This document shows positions 38,701-53,220 of a DNA stretch of 64,000 nt, one piece after another (position 1 is the stretch's first letter; the number at the start of each line of letters is the position of its first letter). The DNA is from Tomocerus qinae. Its lineage: Eukaryota; Arthropoda; Collembola; Entomobryomorpha; Tomoceridae. The stretch covers positions 95,914,001-95,978,000 of the forward strand of contig CM034546.1 of assembly GCA_020055645.1 (NCBI GenBank), given 5' to 3'. A program made the position numbers and the translations under genes. The notes beneath the pieces are model-generated. The model saw only the letters and a program-made list of their open reading frames with translations. It had not been told where the DNA came from and made no database searches.

Positions 38701-39121
38701 TCGATGGTTTGCTATTGTTTACATTGCCCTTATGTTCGTTGTTGGACCTGCAATATTTATGGGACTGTCTTACGCTGGATCTATAGCAGTCATCATATTT
38801 TGTTCAATAATACTTGGCACAGTCGCATTTATCACTCTAGTGAATATTCTTCGCAAAAAGCGGCCATCACTTCTTCCTGTAAAACTAAGAACCTGGGGAT
38901 GGCTTCCAATTTGGTTGAGAAGTCTAGAACCTTATGACAGATTCTTCTTACGATTTAACATGTGCCGTAAACTGAGAGATAGAGGACTGGTTGACCCACC
39001 TATGGATTCTAAAGGATCTCCAATAAAATCGACTGAGGCAATGGCATCCACTGATGAAAATACAAATGCTACTACCAGTGGTGATGGAGATGTCAACCAG
39101 GATGTTGGGCTCAAAACTTAA
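35758..39121 (+). CDS. SLC34: SLC34 type-II Na/phosphate cotransporter, copy 1
   Basis: This is a plasma-membrane sodium-coupled phosphate transporter. Exons: 35758-35977, 36063-36241, 36307-36463, 36529-36744, 37907-38035, 38158-38435, 38585-39121; 571 residues. Both inverted-repeat QSSS motifs are present (QSSSTSTSI in exon 2, QSSSVFTSA in exon 6), as are [11 protein letters not shown] and [10 protein letters not shown]. Multiple membrane helices and a Cys/Asn-rich extracellular loop (exon 4) fit the family. The ATG sits directly after an acceptor (ACCGTTTAG), and the paralogue has an extra short first exon, so an upstream coding exon may be missing from this model. Introns 4 and 6 begin with GC (GCAAGT, GCAAAA) where the paralogue has GT. 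AATAAA lies at 39362-39367. Convergent with copy 2. Confidence 0.94.
36910..37216. mobile_element. Miniature element with perfect 39-base inverted ends
   Basis: The 39 bases from CTACGAGGGAATCACTCCTA onward at 36910-36948 are mirrored exactly at 37178-37216. The 229-base interior has no coding potential. It lies in intron 4 of SLC34 copy 1. No clear target duplication was found. A diverged relative seems to lie at about 40355-40610. Confidence 0.8.
37232..37425. repeat. Minisatellite, about 20-base unit
   Basis: About ten copies of GACAAACTTAGACCAATTCA with small variants (TTGGACC, TTATACC, ATTTA). It is in intron 4 of SLC34 copy 1, directly after the miniature element. Confidence 0.9.
37598..37776. 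repeat. Inverted repeat with about 55-base arms
   Basis: TTTCACTGTCACGTTAATCT and following bases at 37598-37655 are mirrored at 37722-37776 with very few differences; the loop is about 66 bases. It is in intron 4 of SLC34 copy 1 and is probably another miniature inverted-repeat element. Confidence 0.8.
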
Positions 39122-41167
39122 ATGTTTTGCAAACCTGCCTGTTGAGCCTACCTGTTGTTTCAATTTAATGTGACCAAACTTGCGTTTTTAATTGACTTAT
39201 GTATTTATGGGTTTTGGTTGAAAGTGAAAAATTGTAGGCTAAAAATCAATATAATATGTAGCTATATACTATACTCATGTTTACAGTTTGTTATGCATAT
39301 AAGTAAATACCATTTCGAATCACCAATATGATTTTGAAATAGTCTTTTGCAAATGGATCAAAATAAAGAAAAAGTTATTCCACATTTATAGATTTTTTGG
39401 TATTAATTGTTGTCTAGCACGATAACTTACAAATGGGTAGAGATACTCAAAATTAATATTTTCAATAATGTACCCATACCCATTTCAATAATAATGTAAT
39501 ATTACGTAATACCTAGGCCACATGTAATACTTATAGGTATCAAAAGTAATGTCATATTTGAAAATAAGCGAAATCCATCTGTGTGCGTGGTTCAACCAAA
39601 AAATGTTGAAACTTTAGAGCTCCGCATTATAAAACGTAGTCAGAGGTCGTTAGAAAGGAATTCTGTAGGTCAGGTCAATTCAGGTTGGGTCACAAAGTTA
39701 AAGGTTATAGAAAAACTACATTGCAAAACCTTATGTAACGTCACGAACCAATCTCCAGTACCTACCAGTACTTAAGCGTATAGACAATACAAGGCAAGCC
39801 AAAAATAATCTTGGCCTTCTGCTCTGCGTATAGCTATTTGGGTGTTTTTAATTATCTCGCTAACAGCATGAACAATTTTGGGAAAGAGAAACATGACAAA
39901 TGTCTAAAATTATTCGAAGCCAGCAGTAGTTGAGAAAGTATCGTCAATGTTTCAATATAGGAATTCGCTTACCTATAATAACTATGCACTCGAATTATCT
40001 ACTAAACCGCAAAAAATGTGATAATATTATTGTGTCCAATTAAAATTAACAATAACAACAAGGAAAAAATAATGCTTACAAATGGACCATTGGGTTTGCA
40101 TTATTAACTCGAAGAATATGCAATGAAAACAAATGATATCTCGAGAACAGAACAACAGCCATCGTTCAAAAACAAATTGAAATCGGATTGCGTGGTTGAT
40201 ACAATGGAAATAAGCCAATTAGTGACGTCTGAATTGTTTTCCAGAAATCATTTGTTTTTATATTTTCTCTAAGATAATAATAACGCAGAGAATTAACAAA
40301 CAATTCGCTGTCCACAACCTTTAGGCCCTTCTTGATCTCCAATCGACAAATTATTCCTAAAAGGCTCCTAAAAACTTCTTCCTATGATGTCAGATAATAA
40401 TCTGTATCATTAATTATTTCAGAATTTCGTTTTAAACATTCGTTCGCGTTTCTTTGATTGAGTTGACAAACCAATCTTCGTTAACTACAAAGCAATTTTA
40501 GAGCTGATATTGCATGATGAAGCTGTATTGCACATAGCATAGCTGTCATTAGGCGTCAGGAGTCTTTGGGAATAAGTCCTCTTAGAAATGATGACTTAGT
40601 AGGAGTCGTTAAACAACTCATTCGCATAATAGTATGAACTATGAAGTTATGAGCAACTATGAACAATAAATACCATCAATAACATTATCAACTTGAATCA
40701 AGTAGAAAGATAACAGCATATTGAATAGTGACTTATTGTCTAACTGTCAGATGTACATATGGTTAGACAGTTAGACTTATCGAGCAAAATGATCAGTAGC
40801 AAAATAAGTCTCTTAAGTCTTTACGTTTATGTGGATCAAAATATTTATTATTTTTATCTCTTTGTTAAAAAATGTATTTGTCGAAACCATTCGTGTGATT
40901 CGAGAAGGTATAATTTACATAACAAACTGCAAAAAGTGGGCAGCATGTTTTGATTTCACATTAAAATAGACTAATAAAAGATAGCTACATACATTAACCT
41001 ATATTATTATCACTTTGAATATTTAGTATTTGTATAACATACGATGCAAACCAAAGTCACCATAAATAATTTTAAAAACGAAAGTTTTCGTAAAATTGGT
41101 CGCATTAAATTGGAACAACAGACAGGTACTGGTATTAAAAATGTTTGGCGAGGTCTATATAGAAGAC
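39122..41167. other. Convergent intergenic interval between the SLC34 copies
   Basis: It contains the two 3' untranslated regions. A diverged copy of the 39-base-ended miniature element seems to lie at 40355-40610, and a short CAATAATGTACCC repeat remnant near 39460. No gene is recognised. Confidence 0.6.
39362..39367 (+). terminator. Candidate polyadenylation signal, SLC34 copy 1
   Basis: AATAAA about 240 bases after the stop codon of SLC34 copy 1. Confidence 0.45.
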
Positions 41168-44100
41168 TTATTCGATGTAACCCTGATTGACGTTGCCACC
41201 GCCATTGGTTGCTACATTTGGTTTTTCATCGACGACAACAGATTCCATTGCAATAGTCGATTTTGTTGGCGATTCATGAAAATCCATAGGTGAGTCTTGT
41301 CCCTTGTCCCTCAGTTTACGGCACATGTTAAATCGTAAGAAGAATCTATCATAGGGTTCCAGACTTCTGAACCATATTGGAAGCCACTTCCACGTCCTTA
41401 ATTTTCCAGGAAGTAGAGACGGTCGCTTTTGGCGGAGGAGATTCACAAGGAGGACGAATGCTGCTAAGCCAAATACTAATCCGGCAAATATGATGACTGC
41501 TATAGTTCCAGCAAAAGAGAGTCCCATGAATATTGCTGGTAAAACAACGAACATAGCGACCATGTAGACAACAGCAAACCATCGGTACTTTGCCGTAGTG
41601 TCACCCAAGAATTTAGCCATGCCAATTGGAAACCTCATGAATGGAATGGGGTAGAACAACAATATCCCAGTGATGTTGAAGAACAAATGGCAAAGAGCAA
41701 TCTAAACTCAAAGAAATGACAAATCTTTAGTTTTTTATACAAATTCATCAATCCTATTGATTGTTAAGCCCATCATGGGAATTTACCTGCATTGAGGGTT
41801 TGAATTTGTCCCCTTCAACAGCCATTGATGCCAGCAATGCTGTAGTCGTTGTTCCAATATTGGAACCTAATGTAAGAGGGTAGGTTCTTTCAACAGTAAT
41901 AACTCCAAGACCAACTAGAGGTGTCAAGGCGGAAGTAAATACAGAACTAGATTGGACAAGGAATGTCATCACAGCTCCCACGATAATGGCAATGTAGCCA
42001 GTAATCCATGGAACATACGGAAACTTTGCATTCAAAGTTTTCTTAATAACAACAGCAATTTGTCCTACAAGAAAATGCAAATAATTAGTTATACATTATA
42101 CACATGCACTGTACACTTTATTTTTGATTGTATTGAAATTAGTGCGTATTGTTACGTAAATTAATGAAAAAATTTACCTTGGAGAACAGAGTTGAGAACT
42201 TTAACAATTAAAATGAGACAGCCACAGAGAACAACGAGGGATCCGATGAGAACAATCGCTCCTGCAGCACCATCAGCCAAATCCCATTTGGCAAACAAGA
42301 AATTGCCTGTGGATAATAAATACATGTATTGTTGTCATTTCATCGAATAAAAATATTGACGCATGTATCGTTAGTTAATTTTTAAACGGTTAAGACAATT
42401 GAAGAAGCAATTACATTCATCATTGGCCGAGGGAGTAGGCGTTGTCGTGTTATCCATATCAAACAAGTCATAAGTTTCGTAACTGTGTAACATTTTTGAT
42501 TTTGACTTAGGACAACTGGCTTTAATAAGAGAAGAGTTGTCATGCTTCGTGCAGTCTAAACTTGACCAGCATTCCAAAACATTTTTATCCAATTGGACGA
42601 TGAGATTAACGAAAGGTTTAGTAATTTTCCCAAGTAGTTCTATTTCTCCACCAGCGGTTGAGTTGGGTGTTATACCATCCATAATTGCAGTGGTGAGATG
42701 AAACAAATAGCCTGTAAAAAACCATTATAAACGTTAATACACTCTTCCTAACTTCCAGGTAGAACAATCATCTCAGATAACAATATTGTGCTGATTGATA
42801 CATACCAGTTGTGACCTCTATAATGAGCATTACAATGACAGTTAACCAATTGAACATGTCATGGACAGTTGCTCCAGCGAAAGCTCTTCTGAATTGATTT
42901 CTATCCCCAGCCTGTGTGAGGGAAACGATCGTGTTTGTGATGGACGTTCCGATATTGGCTCCCTGAAATGACATGATAACAGAATTGTAATCTATCTATT
43001 CCCCAAACATGCGCCAACATCAAACAATATGATTGATGAATTTGCGTTGTGACATGCATCTCGCATGTGCTTACCATGATAATAGGGATGGCTATTTCAA
43101 CACTCAGAAAATCGGCGGAGACCATTGAAACAATGATGGAAGTTGACGTTGAAGAGCTCTGGACTAGCACAGTTGTTAAAATACCGACCATAACGCCCAC
43201 AACAGGATTCTTCAGAATATCACTCTGGCGAAAAATGTCTCCAGTTGTCCTTCCTGGAAATTGAAATTAACCTTCTAATATTTGCCATTCTTCTGTGCTC
43301 GATTATGGAATTTTCGTAAATGAAAATGGAAGCATACCTCCTACAAGTCGAAATCCTAAACTGAGAAGATCCAATGAACAAACGAAAAAGTAAAGGAATA
43401 TTAACAAGGCTATGGCTTTGGCGACTCCTATTAACACCCTTTTGACCTTTTGTTGTTGTGTCAATTCGGACCATGGTACACCGAGACTTGCCATTTCAGA
43501 GACTTTCCATGGATCATCTGCAATGGATGCAGACGCTGGAGTCATCGGAGCGTCCAACTGAAAAACAAAAAGTCATGGATTGTTATTTTATCAATTGTAT
43601 TTGCCATCTTTATGCAAACACTTATTATGCATAAGAAACTAACTGAAAAATTGGTTTTGTTTTGGAAAAACAATCTTCGTACCGTATATTGACTATGTCT
43701 CTTAATTCCCATTGTTGCAAAGAAAATATGCTTTTGACTTTAGAGAACTATATTTCAGAGATGATTATGCAAATGGATACTTTATCACTTATCGCTATCT
43801 CTCCACTGCAAATCTTAGCGTGCTTGAATTGTGTTGGAGAATGATAATTAGTCTGTGATTCTTCATGAGCACTTCCTCAATGGATATTCTATGTGATATT
43901 TGTAGCACATAAAGCCATCATTTTAAAGTCTATTCAAACACTATAGGTTAAGCATATTTAACAAATGCAAATAGTGGCACCATTATTTCAAGCTGTTCGC
44001 GTTCCATATAACATGCGTGTAGTTCACATTCACAACCTGTCTGTCTTCTTATTGCAAGAAGGGAATTTTTATGAGTAAAAAAATGATTTAGTGAGAATGA

Positions 44101-46191
44101 TATCCTATTATTGTCTGAAGAGTTATGTATCGATAAACAAAGGACATGAAATGGAGACAAACGTCACAGTCATGAAACTTGTGATGCCGATTATTCGGAG
44201 TAGCAATTAAGCAACAGGACAAACCGCAAAAACTAGGTATATAAACTTGCGTAATTTTTATTATCTATACTCATTATTTGACTGAAATAAAACGTCATAA
44301 GCTGGTTAAATCTAGGAAATATTTACTCCAGTTACTATACTCCGTATATGTATAAATGTGTCCTACTTAATAAAAAATGGATAATAATTGCTATTCTACG
44401 TATGAAATGGAATGGGTATGACATGTAACTGTGATAGTTAGTGTGATGTAGGAGTTATGCTATAAAGTAAACACTTAGCAATCCAACACAAAACTGCAGT
44501 GATGCCAATGACCTGTTTAATGTGCATCTAAAAATCGACTATTGTAGACACCTACTAGGTTCTAAGTATAGTCCTTTTAGACAATGGAGAGATCGAGTTT
44601 CTCTCTGAACGTGCACACGATGTACCTACACGAAATAGCAAATATTAATTATTGTTAACTTTTGCATCTTGCCAATGCACACTGCCAACTCAAACGTAGT
44701 CCACGCAATAACTTATATTGGATTCAATCTTACTGATCAAAACATTGAAGAAGACTGATCTTTTCAACTGTTCAGAGTTAGCTATTAAAGCCAATGTGTA
44801 CAAGTGTGGATCACAATACCGCAATCCTAGGGGTTGCTGTTTACCATTTCGTTCTGTAGTAAAATGAGGATTACTTATTTGTATGCAGGTATAATATTAT
44901 GTATGTAGTATGCATACAGACGTCAATAAGTAGTTTCTCCCCTGAAAACAAGTTGAGTCATGAATGTGATCTACAACAGCAATACAGGTGTGTCTAGTTG
45001 GCTATCAAATGAGAGAATTCGCCAATACACAGGTACATATACTGTGTAATTATGCTGCTCACATGTAGTAGGAATAAAACTGATGCGTACATTTATTTCA
45101 TGAGGCTAACTTGTAAACAGGATGAGGACAACAATGAAAGAGCAATGTTTAGCCACTGAGATCCTCACTGTCTATTCTCAGAAGGCCTAAAATACACTCT
45201 ACTGCGTACTTTTTCATGGTACATTCTCTGCATCAATGAATCAGCTGAAAATATCTATCATTATATAACGACCGTTTTTAGTCTATTTTAGCTTTTTGTG
45301 TACTATTTCAAAGCTGCTTTTTATGACCAATGAATCCACATGAAGTGATATCTGCAAGCCACTATTGGTGCACAATACTACATTTGCAGTAACTATATAT
45401 AACTATACCTATGTACATTCATTCAGACAAGGGAGGTTGTCATTTAATTTTTAGTAGCAATTATCCTCTGAAAAATTTCATTAGGCCGTAAGCTGAATTG
45501 TGAATTTGTACTCGTAATTGCGTGCATTGTTTCAAGAAATGCAGCTTTTGGATGAAATGAGTCATACTAGTGTGCAATTCAAAAACTGGTTTATTATAAG
45601 CTACATGAAAATATATGACGAGCATTTTGTAGCTCTTTGGAATAAACCACCCCAATTAGTGACACGCTATGAGAAAACAATAGTGAGTCTTAAAAAATAA
45701 TTGATTTATATAATAGCAGTTCAAAACCTGCACCTGGGTTTAATGTGTCCATGCACATAACTATATTGCTGACCTCGAAAACCTGTCTCTTCAATTGGTA
45801 CTGAATAACATGAATGGGAAGCAACTGGCATTGACAATAATGAATCTTGAATTCGATTGTGTGTACTCAGCATGTATAATTTGCAATTGCTACCTACAAA
45901 AAATTTATGTGGACTATGAACAATATACTTTTCTAAATGTATAGGTACTTATATAACATTTTCCATGAAATGATTGTGACCTCGAGATTTCATGATTTCT
46001 ATGTAATAGTTCTTGTCATTCCCTAACCTTATGATAATTGGAAAGCTCCTTCTATTAACAAACATCTAATGCTAAAAGTATGAAAAATGTTTGGTAAAAA
46101 GATTTTAAAAAAATAATCAAAATAAGCTTACCGGATTGACATTGGACAGCTTGCGGTCGATATCAATAGTTGAATCGTAGGTAGAACCCAT
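41168..46191 (-). CDS. SLC34: SLC34 type-II Na/phosphate cotransporter, copy 2
   Basis: Paralogue of copy 1 on the opposite strand. Exons: 46191-46132, 43557-43338, 43253-43075, 42962-42806, 42711-42415, 42306-42178, 42064-41787, 41701-41168; 617 residues. The first exon encodes [20 protein letters not shown] and is separated by a 2.6-kb intron. Exons 2, 3, 4, 6 and 7 have the same lengths as their counterparts in copy 1 (220, 179, 157, 129, 278 bases). [28 protein letters not shown] and [10 protein letters not shown] are intact. Exon 5 is 81 bases longer than in copy 1 and adds a Ser/Thr/Asp-rich stretch ([14 protein letters not shown]) to the large extracellular loop. All introns begin with GT. 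Both copies look functional. Confidence 0.95.
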
Positions 46192-49100
46192 AGTGAAAAT
46201 AACTGGTTAAGAGATTAGTAGTCTTATGAACTATTGTTGGCAGAGGTAATTGTGTGTTTAAATAATAATACTGTATAAAAGTGTTCAAACAGATCGGAGA
46301 CTGTTTGAGATATGACTAAAAAAGGAGAGTTGAGCGGGTATAAAAAATAAAGGTAGAGAATTTGCGAAGTGAATAAACGAGGATTAAAAGACAATTAAGC
46401 GAACTGTCTCTCAACTCGTAAAGTGTGTACTATCGTTTCTTAGAACAACTGAGAAAGTTAGGTCTAAGACAGGTTAGATTGATAAGGGTTTTATACATGG
46501 TTAGGGAGAATATGGTTGAAGATATTTCGTTTTCCAAGTTTTATAAACTTGAAGGAAGGTTTTTAGGAAGTGACTGCGTAGTTACAAGATGAATATTAAT
46601 CTAAGGAAGTTGATTATTCAATCAGATGAGTTAACTGATTGAAACAATTGACTTTCAGGTGAAGGTGCAAGGTGAGCAAGGAAGGTGATCGTCGGTGTTA
46701 AGGTAGAACTGCTACAGGTTGTCTCTTCAGGACAGGTTATTTGTTTATACAGTTCAGGAGCTTGAGGAGAGTGGGTGAGGAATTAATGAATGAAATATCT
46801 TCGAGGACTACATTCGTATTTATACAGAATTAATTTCCAATATGGATTCACATGCCATTACAAAGGTAGATCACTCGCCTTATCTCAATCAATTCCTCTT
46901 TAGCGTCATCAGTATCATATAATATTACTTATAGCCTGTCTCATCTTTCAATTATTTCACTTACCGTACATAATAATGTTAGTTCCTACTGCATTGAAGT
47001 TTATTTACACCTATCTATATATGCAAAAAAACCGTTTGTTGAATATTTACAGGTAAAGGTACTTTGTTCAATTAAAAATGTAATAATGTAAATACCAACA
47101 TTAACATATAGGAACTATAAGAGATAGTGGCATATCGGTCTCGGACATTTTTGGATATCTATCTATTTTTCTATGCTAGACCAGATGAGAATTTCGACTG
47201 ATAACAACTACAAGTGCAAATTATTACAGCATGCAACTGTCTGATTTAAAGTATATCTGTCTGGAATATAACTTTGTTGCAAATGTATGTCTAGAATGAA
47301 GCTTATTAAGCTCTTTACTTGCTTAGGTGGCACATATCAATACTTTGTGTACGTAGCAGGATTATTTTATATATAGGAATCCGGCAATTGAACGTTGAGT
47401 TTAATTAAGCACCTATGCAAACTCGTGCATCAATCACTCAATTTACTATGGCATGTGATGATAGGGATGAACTATTGAATCCATTGTCTTCACGTGGTTT
47501 TAATATGCACAAGAAATTACTGTGTGACCTATGGAAATTGCTGAGTAGATAAAATACAAATCTATGTTTATGACGAACAAACAGCAAATCAACACCCACA
47601 TAGATCATCTACATATAGAAATTGTATGATACATATTATTTAATGATATGGCAAACAGACAATTACACTCTTAATGGATATGGCCAAGGGGAAGGGTGAA
47701 ATTCACTTTTTTAAAACAACTTTTGTGATTACCGCATTACAATTACATAGTCTTGTAATTATTACTCATGTACTTACAAGCAGTCGTATCAAAAATAAGA
47801 TAACTGCTATACAGTATACTTACCTACCGACACTCCCCACCAATTAATGGACACTATACATTTACAACCAGGTCAATGAGCTGATTTTCAAGGTTTGCTG
47901 TTATAGGGGCGTTATTAAGGAATATTAATATACGGATTTTTCCTTTGTTCAACTTAGGCTGGACTCATAATTAATGATTAGCAATCATATGGAGAATTTT
48001 GATTTCGAATTGGAGTATAGGACCGGATTTGTTTACTCCTCCCCTCTTTGATCTATTTTTCATTCTATTTCCTATATATGCACACTATGCAGTTTAAACA
48101 ATTAACTTATACATCGAAACGTATTAAGTCATCATGGAAATTTCATGCATGTACTATATAATAAATGCTAATCCTGGAATCAGAAAAAGGGTAAGATTAC
48201 AGACTTGACAGATTATTAGGTACATCCAAAGCCTACAATTTTTATTTATTATGTCTAGGTCCAACTGAATAATTGAATCAATTGTTTTTAGCAAAGCCTT
48301 TACTGATGCAGCAATACTAACCAAATCACTTGACCATGCTAGAGGGATAAACCTATCCAGTCGCATATACAAGACATATCTGTATAGGTTTTATATATCT
48401 GAGGCTTTTAAGGTTGTAGTGACAAAGAACAATGATCCTTTGTTGTAACTATAAACTTACATAATAATGCATTATTTAACTAAAGGATAAAATCCAGATT
48501 TATCCAGAGTTGCCTACTCAGATAACCCTGTAAAGCAGATTGGCTTGCTTCAAAACCACACCTGTTTGTGTAAAAAAACATGTCCGAAACATGTGCTTGA
48601 CATGCACTACCCTTTGAGTTGGGAATTTCATACAAAAGTAAAGTAATGTGTACTAATTGTTCTTCTGTAGTTTATAAATGTTACATATATTGTTTGTTAC
48701 AACCGTGATAAAGTTGAAACAAAATAACGTTGCAATTTTGCGATCCATCAGTCTTTAATCACTTGATTTTGAATACCGTTATATACTTGGAAACCAAACA
48801 ATAGTAGAAAGGGCAAAGATAAGTTTCCGAAAATTATTTGGCTTGCTACTACAGATATCAATCAATTTTAATCGATTACTCGTGTTTCCTCTGACATAAT
48901 GAAACAAAACTATGGAATGACAAGTTTGATGAAATGAGTACCTATAGTACCTATATAAATATACGCTGAATCATTTTAGAGCAAAAGCATTTTAGATATA
49001 AATAGTACTTCCAATATGACACTTATGACTGTTACTGATAGAATTCGACAATTTTTCAATTCGATTTGTTAACATATTTAACATAGTAGCAGTAGGTATA

Positions 49101-52100
49101 GATATAGTTGGTATCTAATTTTATTAAATATGTTCATTTCGGGCACGAAGTGTTGGTATATTATTTGTCTCCCAGTTCAATATTAATTTCGTAAATATCT
49201 TTACTCTGTACTTCTCATTCGAAAATTAGACATCTTGATCGTGAAACGATTCTCCAGAAAAGTCCAATAGTTAAGTCGAGCTGTATAAATACTGCAGCTT
49301 CTTATTTTTAACGTCCAAGCCATAAGCACGTATTGATTTGTACGTGTCGTACAGGAAGGTATACGAGGTTGATAAAGATTGACAGGAATTCCGAATATTA
49401 AAAAGTCCAGAAACGTCAACACAATTGACAATGATATATAGCTAAGTATAATATATTTTCTAAATACATACTGATGGTCTTTTGTCAATGACTTAAACAT
49501 GTATCTATATACTAGATCTCCTATTAAAACCTATTTGTACAGATAGTAAGTCCACGATTATAATATAGAGATTTTTGTTACCACACCACTATATGATGTA
49601 ATATATGTATTCATGTGTTGCTGAGAACGGAAGCAACTTAACATTACAGTGGATTGTTGTTCATGTTCCTGTCAACTTCTCAAAATACATGGTTTAAAAA
49701 CACGAAAGGAATAAATGAATACAAAGCTGAAAAATTCGATTTACGAAATAACAATCCAATGCCATATCATACAAATGGAATGCCTAAATTATATATAACA
49801 TAGACTAACCATATGGCTTGGTTCAGGGTTATCGTTGTTCTTGTTCTATTATTAAATCTTATATTGTAAAAATAATGTTCAAGTCAATTTTCCTTTTTTA
49901 TCAATTTTGCTTTCATACGTCCATTTGGTTAATACATCAAAGATCAAAGTCATATTCCAAAGTCAAAGCGTTTCACTAAAATCCTTCAGAGCTCTCAGGC
50001 TCCTCCAATGTTCTGCGAGGATAATGATGTCAACGTAATATCCAGATCTTGAAATTTTATTAGCTTTAGATTGGTTGCTTTTATTAAGTACGTAATTAAA
50101 TTATCTACATTTCTTTAATCGAACATTTTAAATATCTTATTAATATTTAAATATTATCATTTTAGAATTAGGACTATATTATGGCATCAGCAAATTATCA
50201 TTTTGTTACCCAAATTACAATACAAAGGCATAGGTACCTATACCTCATACGTAGGGACAAATAACCATTATTGGATAATAAAAGATTATTAGCTGTTACC
50301 AATAATTCAGACAGTCAGTATTTAACAAGATTCATTTATTACTAGCAATTTACTGTTTTATACATAACATTACAAGTTCAAGTGGTAGTGGTAAGTGGTA
50401 ACGTGTGGTATATAATAATTAGTTAAGCTATTTTTAATCCCAAGGATTTTTAGTGTTAATACTAGCAGAGAGATTACCCACACGAGTAGAGTCCCTATCC
50501 CTACTAAAACTATCATAGTTCTTTACGTAAGTACATAAAAGTTATGATTTCCAACACAATTAAAAACGAATCAAAATTAGACATGTTTCTCGTTTGCAAA
50601 TATCGTTGATAGCCGACATTAGTAGTAAAAATAAATGATGTTGAGTATAAATAGAAAATATAAATATAGCCCTTGGGCTAACCTTGGTAGTACTTATATA
50701 GCTTCCCTTTTTCCAAATACAAAAATTTCATTATTTCGGAATTTTAAACCAATACTGTATAACAATAGTGTATGTCTCTAATATTTGTTTTGGTACTTTT
50801 GAAGCAACGCTTATTGATTGTGATTATGATATACTGCTTTATACACATACTACATGTAAAGATAGTGTACACATATCCTAGCTAAATTGAAACCTTAGTA
50901 AAGTCAAAGTCTAAACTTCGATACGAATCGATGCTATATCTCTACACTGGTATCGACAGACATTAACTCAATATCCATAGAATTCAAAAATAATAACTTA
51001 ATATTCCTTCCTGTTAGTGCTAAGCAGATATATGTCTATTAGGTATAATATAAACATGGTATGTGTGAGAGCATAACACTTTCGCTACTTTGTGTGGCTA
51101 TGGTTGATACTATATACTCTAGTATATAATAATATGTCATTTAAAAAGCCTACAAAATTTCATTGCTTGATACAGGAAATCTACCTTGTTATATATACCA
51201 TTGTAGAATAGGAACTAAATAAATAACCTACTATAAAACAATAATAAAACCTCTGTTTTCTCTAAGTAGTTCGTACCAACTCATTAAAATGTAGCTATTA
51301 TGAGAACCTGAAGTATCCCTAAAAATAGGAACAACAAACAGAATTACTATGTTTACTATTGTAAACCTTAGTGGTCAATATACTATATTATAATCAAAAT
51401 TTGAAAGACGTGTCGAAACAAAGAGTTGATTTAAATGACCACGCCCTGTAGAATCTAAGATTTTAATGACGAACAGGATATAAAGGTTTAATGTGAATTC
51501 TATCTTGTTGATGTGAGTTTTAATAACTAGTTATGTATGCAATTATGTGCACATCAGGATTTTTACAATATTAACGAATAAAGATTTTAATTTGCCAGAA
51601 TGGAAAATGCAGAAGTTAAATTGGTGGTTGTGCCTTTAACTACAGCATTTTGCATAATGGAATTAGTCCTCTAATTTCATCGCTCTTTTATACCAATTCA
51701 AGCTGTGGACTATGGCTAGGTGAGCAAATTTCAATTGCTTTGTTTGTCAGTTTTACACTCATCTTCTGTTCAAGTCTCATTTTAAAGGTGACTAATTCTA
51801 TAATAACTCGTGTGTACTTAACTGATAGCATAACGATTAATGACCGTAATTTTAAATGTATGTACGTACGCCAATTTTAATTGTGTAGACCATAAGCTTG
51901 AAATTATAAGTTTAATCGATTGAATTTCAGCATTCATTTTGACGCTGTTGATGCATAGATTGGATTTACAAGTATCCTATTTGTTGAACCAATATTATTT
52001 TTTATTTGTCTATGATAATGTTAATATAATCTTTCTAGTAAGATATAATATGCCTATTATGTATGTATGCATATGTATGTACCTTATAGCATAATGCATT

Positions 52101-52860
52101 AGTGAAATTACCGTTATCGTCATTGGCAGTTAATGGAATGGTATCATTGACGCAAACCAGACATTTTCCAATCACTCAACACGTGAAAGATTGAAGAAAA
52201 ATAAGCACAATCTGCAAATAACAAGTTCATTGATAAACAGAATTCGCAGTAATAAATAGATTGGAAATTACTTTGATACCGATAGCATGTGTACATTTTG
52301 GGAACAGAAAAATCAGTTTACACAAAATTAAATATCGATTCAAAGGTATGTATACTGGGTACAAGTACAGTACTGTGTAATCACAATCACTCTCCCTGAT
52401 TAGTGATTAATGCTTTTATCCCTGTTCTCGGTATAAATGTAGTGTGTGAAATTGTAGTTATACTGATGTTAACTTGCAAACAGATACTGTTTAACAGAAT
52501 CAATACACAAAATTGATTAAACCGTCACACTCTCATTTTCTAAAAATGGTACATTTTGTTTGAATCCTAATCAATGTCATCTTCATTAGAGTGAGACAAA
52601 GGTGACAAAATAGTAATAACGATAACGAGAATTATACTGACTGCCAATAATGTCATCATCGTGAAGGGTCTAAATTAAAAAAATGCCAGTCAATAGTCAT
52701 TAAGACTTTATGTACGTAAATGTCCCTTGATATATGGATGACAAATTTGAAATTTGAAATGCTAAATGTAAATAAACCGTTGCAAAACGGGGTATAACAG
52801 CAGAGGAGTTTCGCGTTCCAAAGTATCACCAATTGAAATTTATTTGAGTAGTTTAGGTAT

Positions 52861-53175
52861 AACCGTTCCAAAGTTATCGCCAATTGAAATTTTCAACTCT
52901 TTCCCCCAATCAGGGGATGTGACCGATCCTGCTCATATACAAACTCAGACCTACATTTTACCTCAATATTGTGCTCTGAAAATTTGAGCAGTTTAGGTAT
53001 AACCGTTCCAAAGTTATCGCCAATTGAAATTTTCAACCCTTTCCCCCAGTCAGAGGATGTGACCGATCCTGCTCATATACGAACTCAGACCTACATTTTA
53101 CCCCAAGACTGTTTCCTGAAAATTTGAGTATTGTAGGTATAACCGTTCTAAAGTTATCACGTATAGGGACGGACG

Positions 53176-53219
<44 letters not shown>

Positions 53220-53220
53220 G
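52861..53220. repeat. 140-base tandem repeat ending in a GACA microsatellite
   Basis: Two full copies (starting 52861 and 53001) and a partial third (53141) share AACCGTTCCAAAGTTATC, GTGACCGATCCTGCTCATAT and CAGACCTACATTTTACC. The third runs into GGACGGACGGACAGACAGAC repeats to 53220. A degenerate earlier copy begins near 52780. It looks like the 3' part of an interspersed element with a microsatellite tail. Confidence 0.85.

Noticed and set aside
49201..49500. 99-codon minus-strand frame in the gene-poor stretch
   Set aside because: No family signature, no splice context, composition like the surrounding non-coding DNA.
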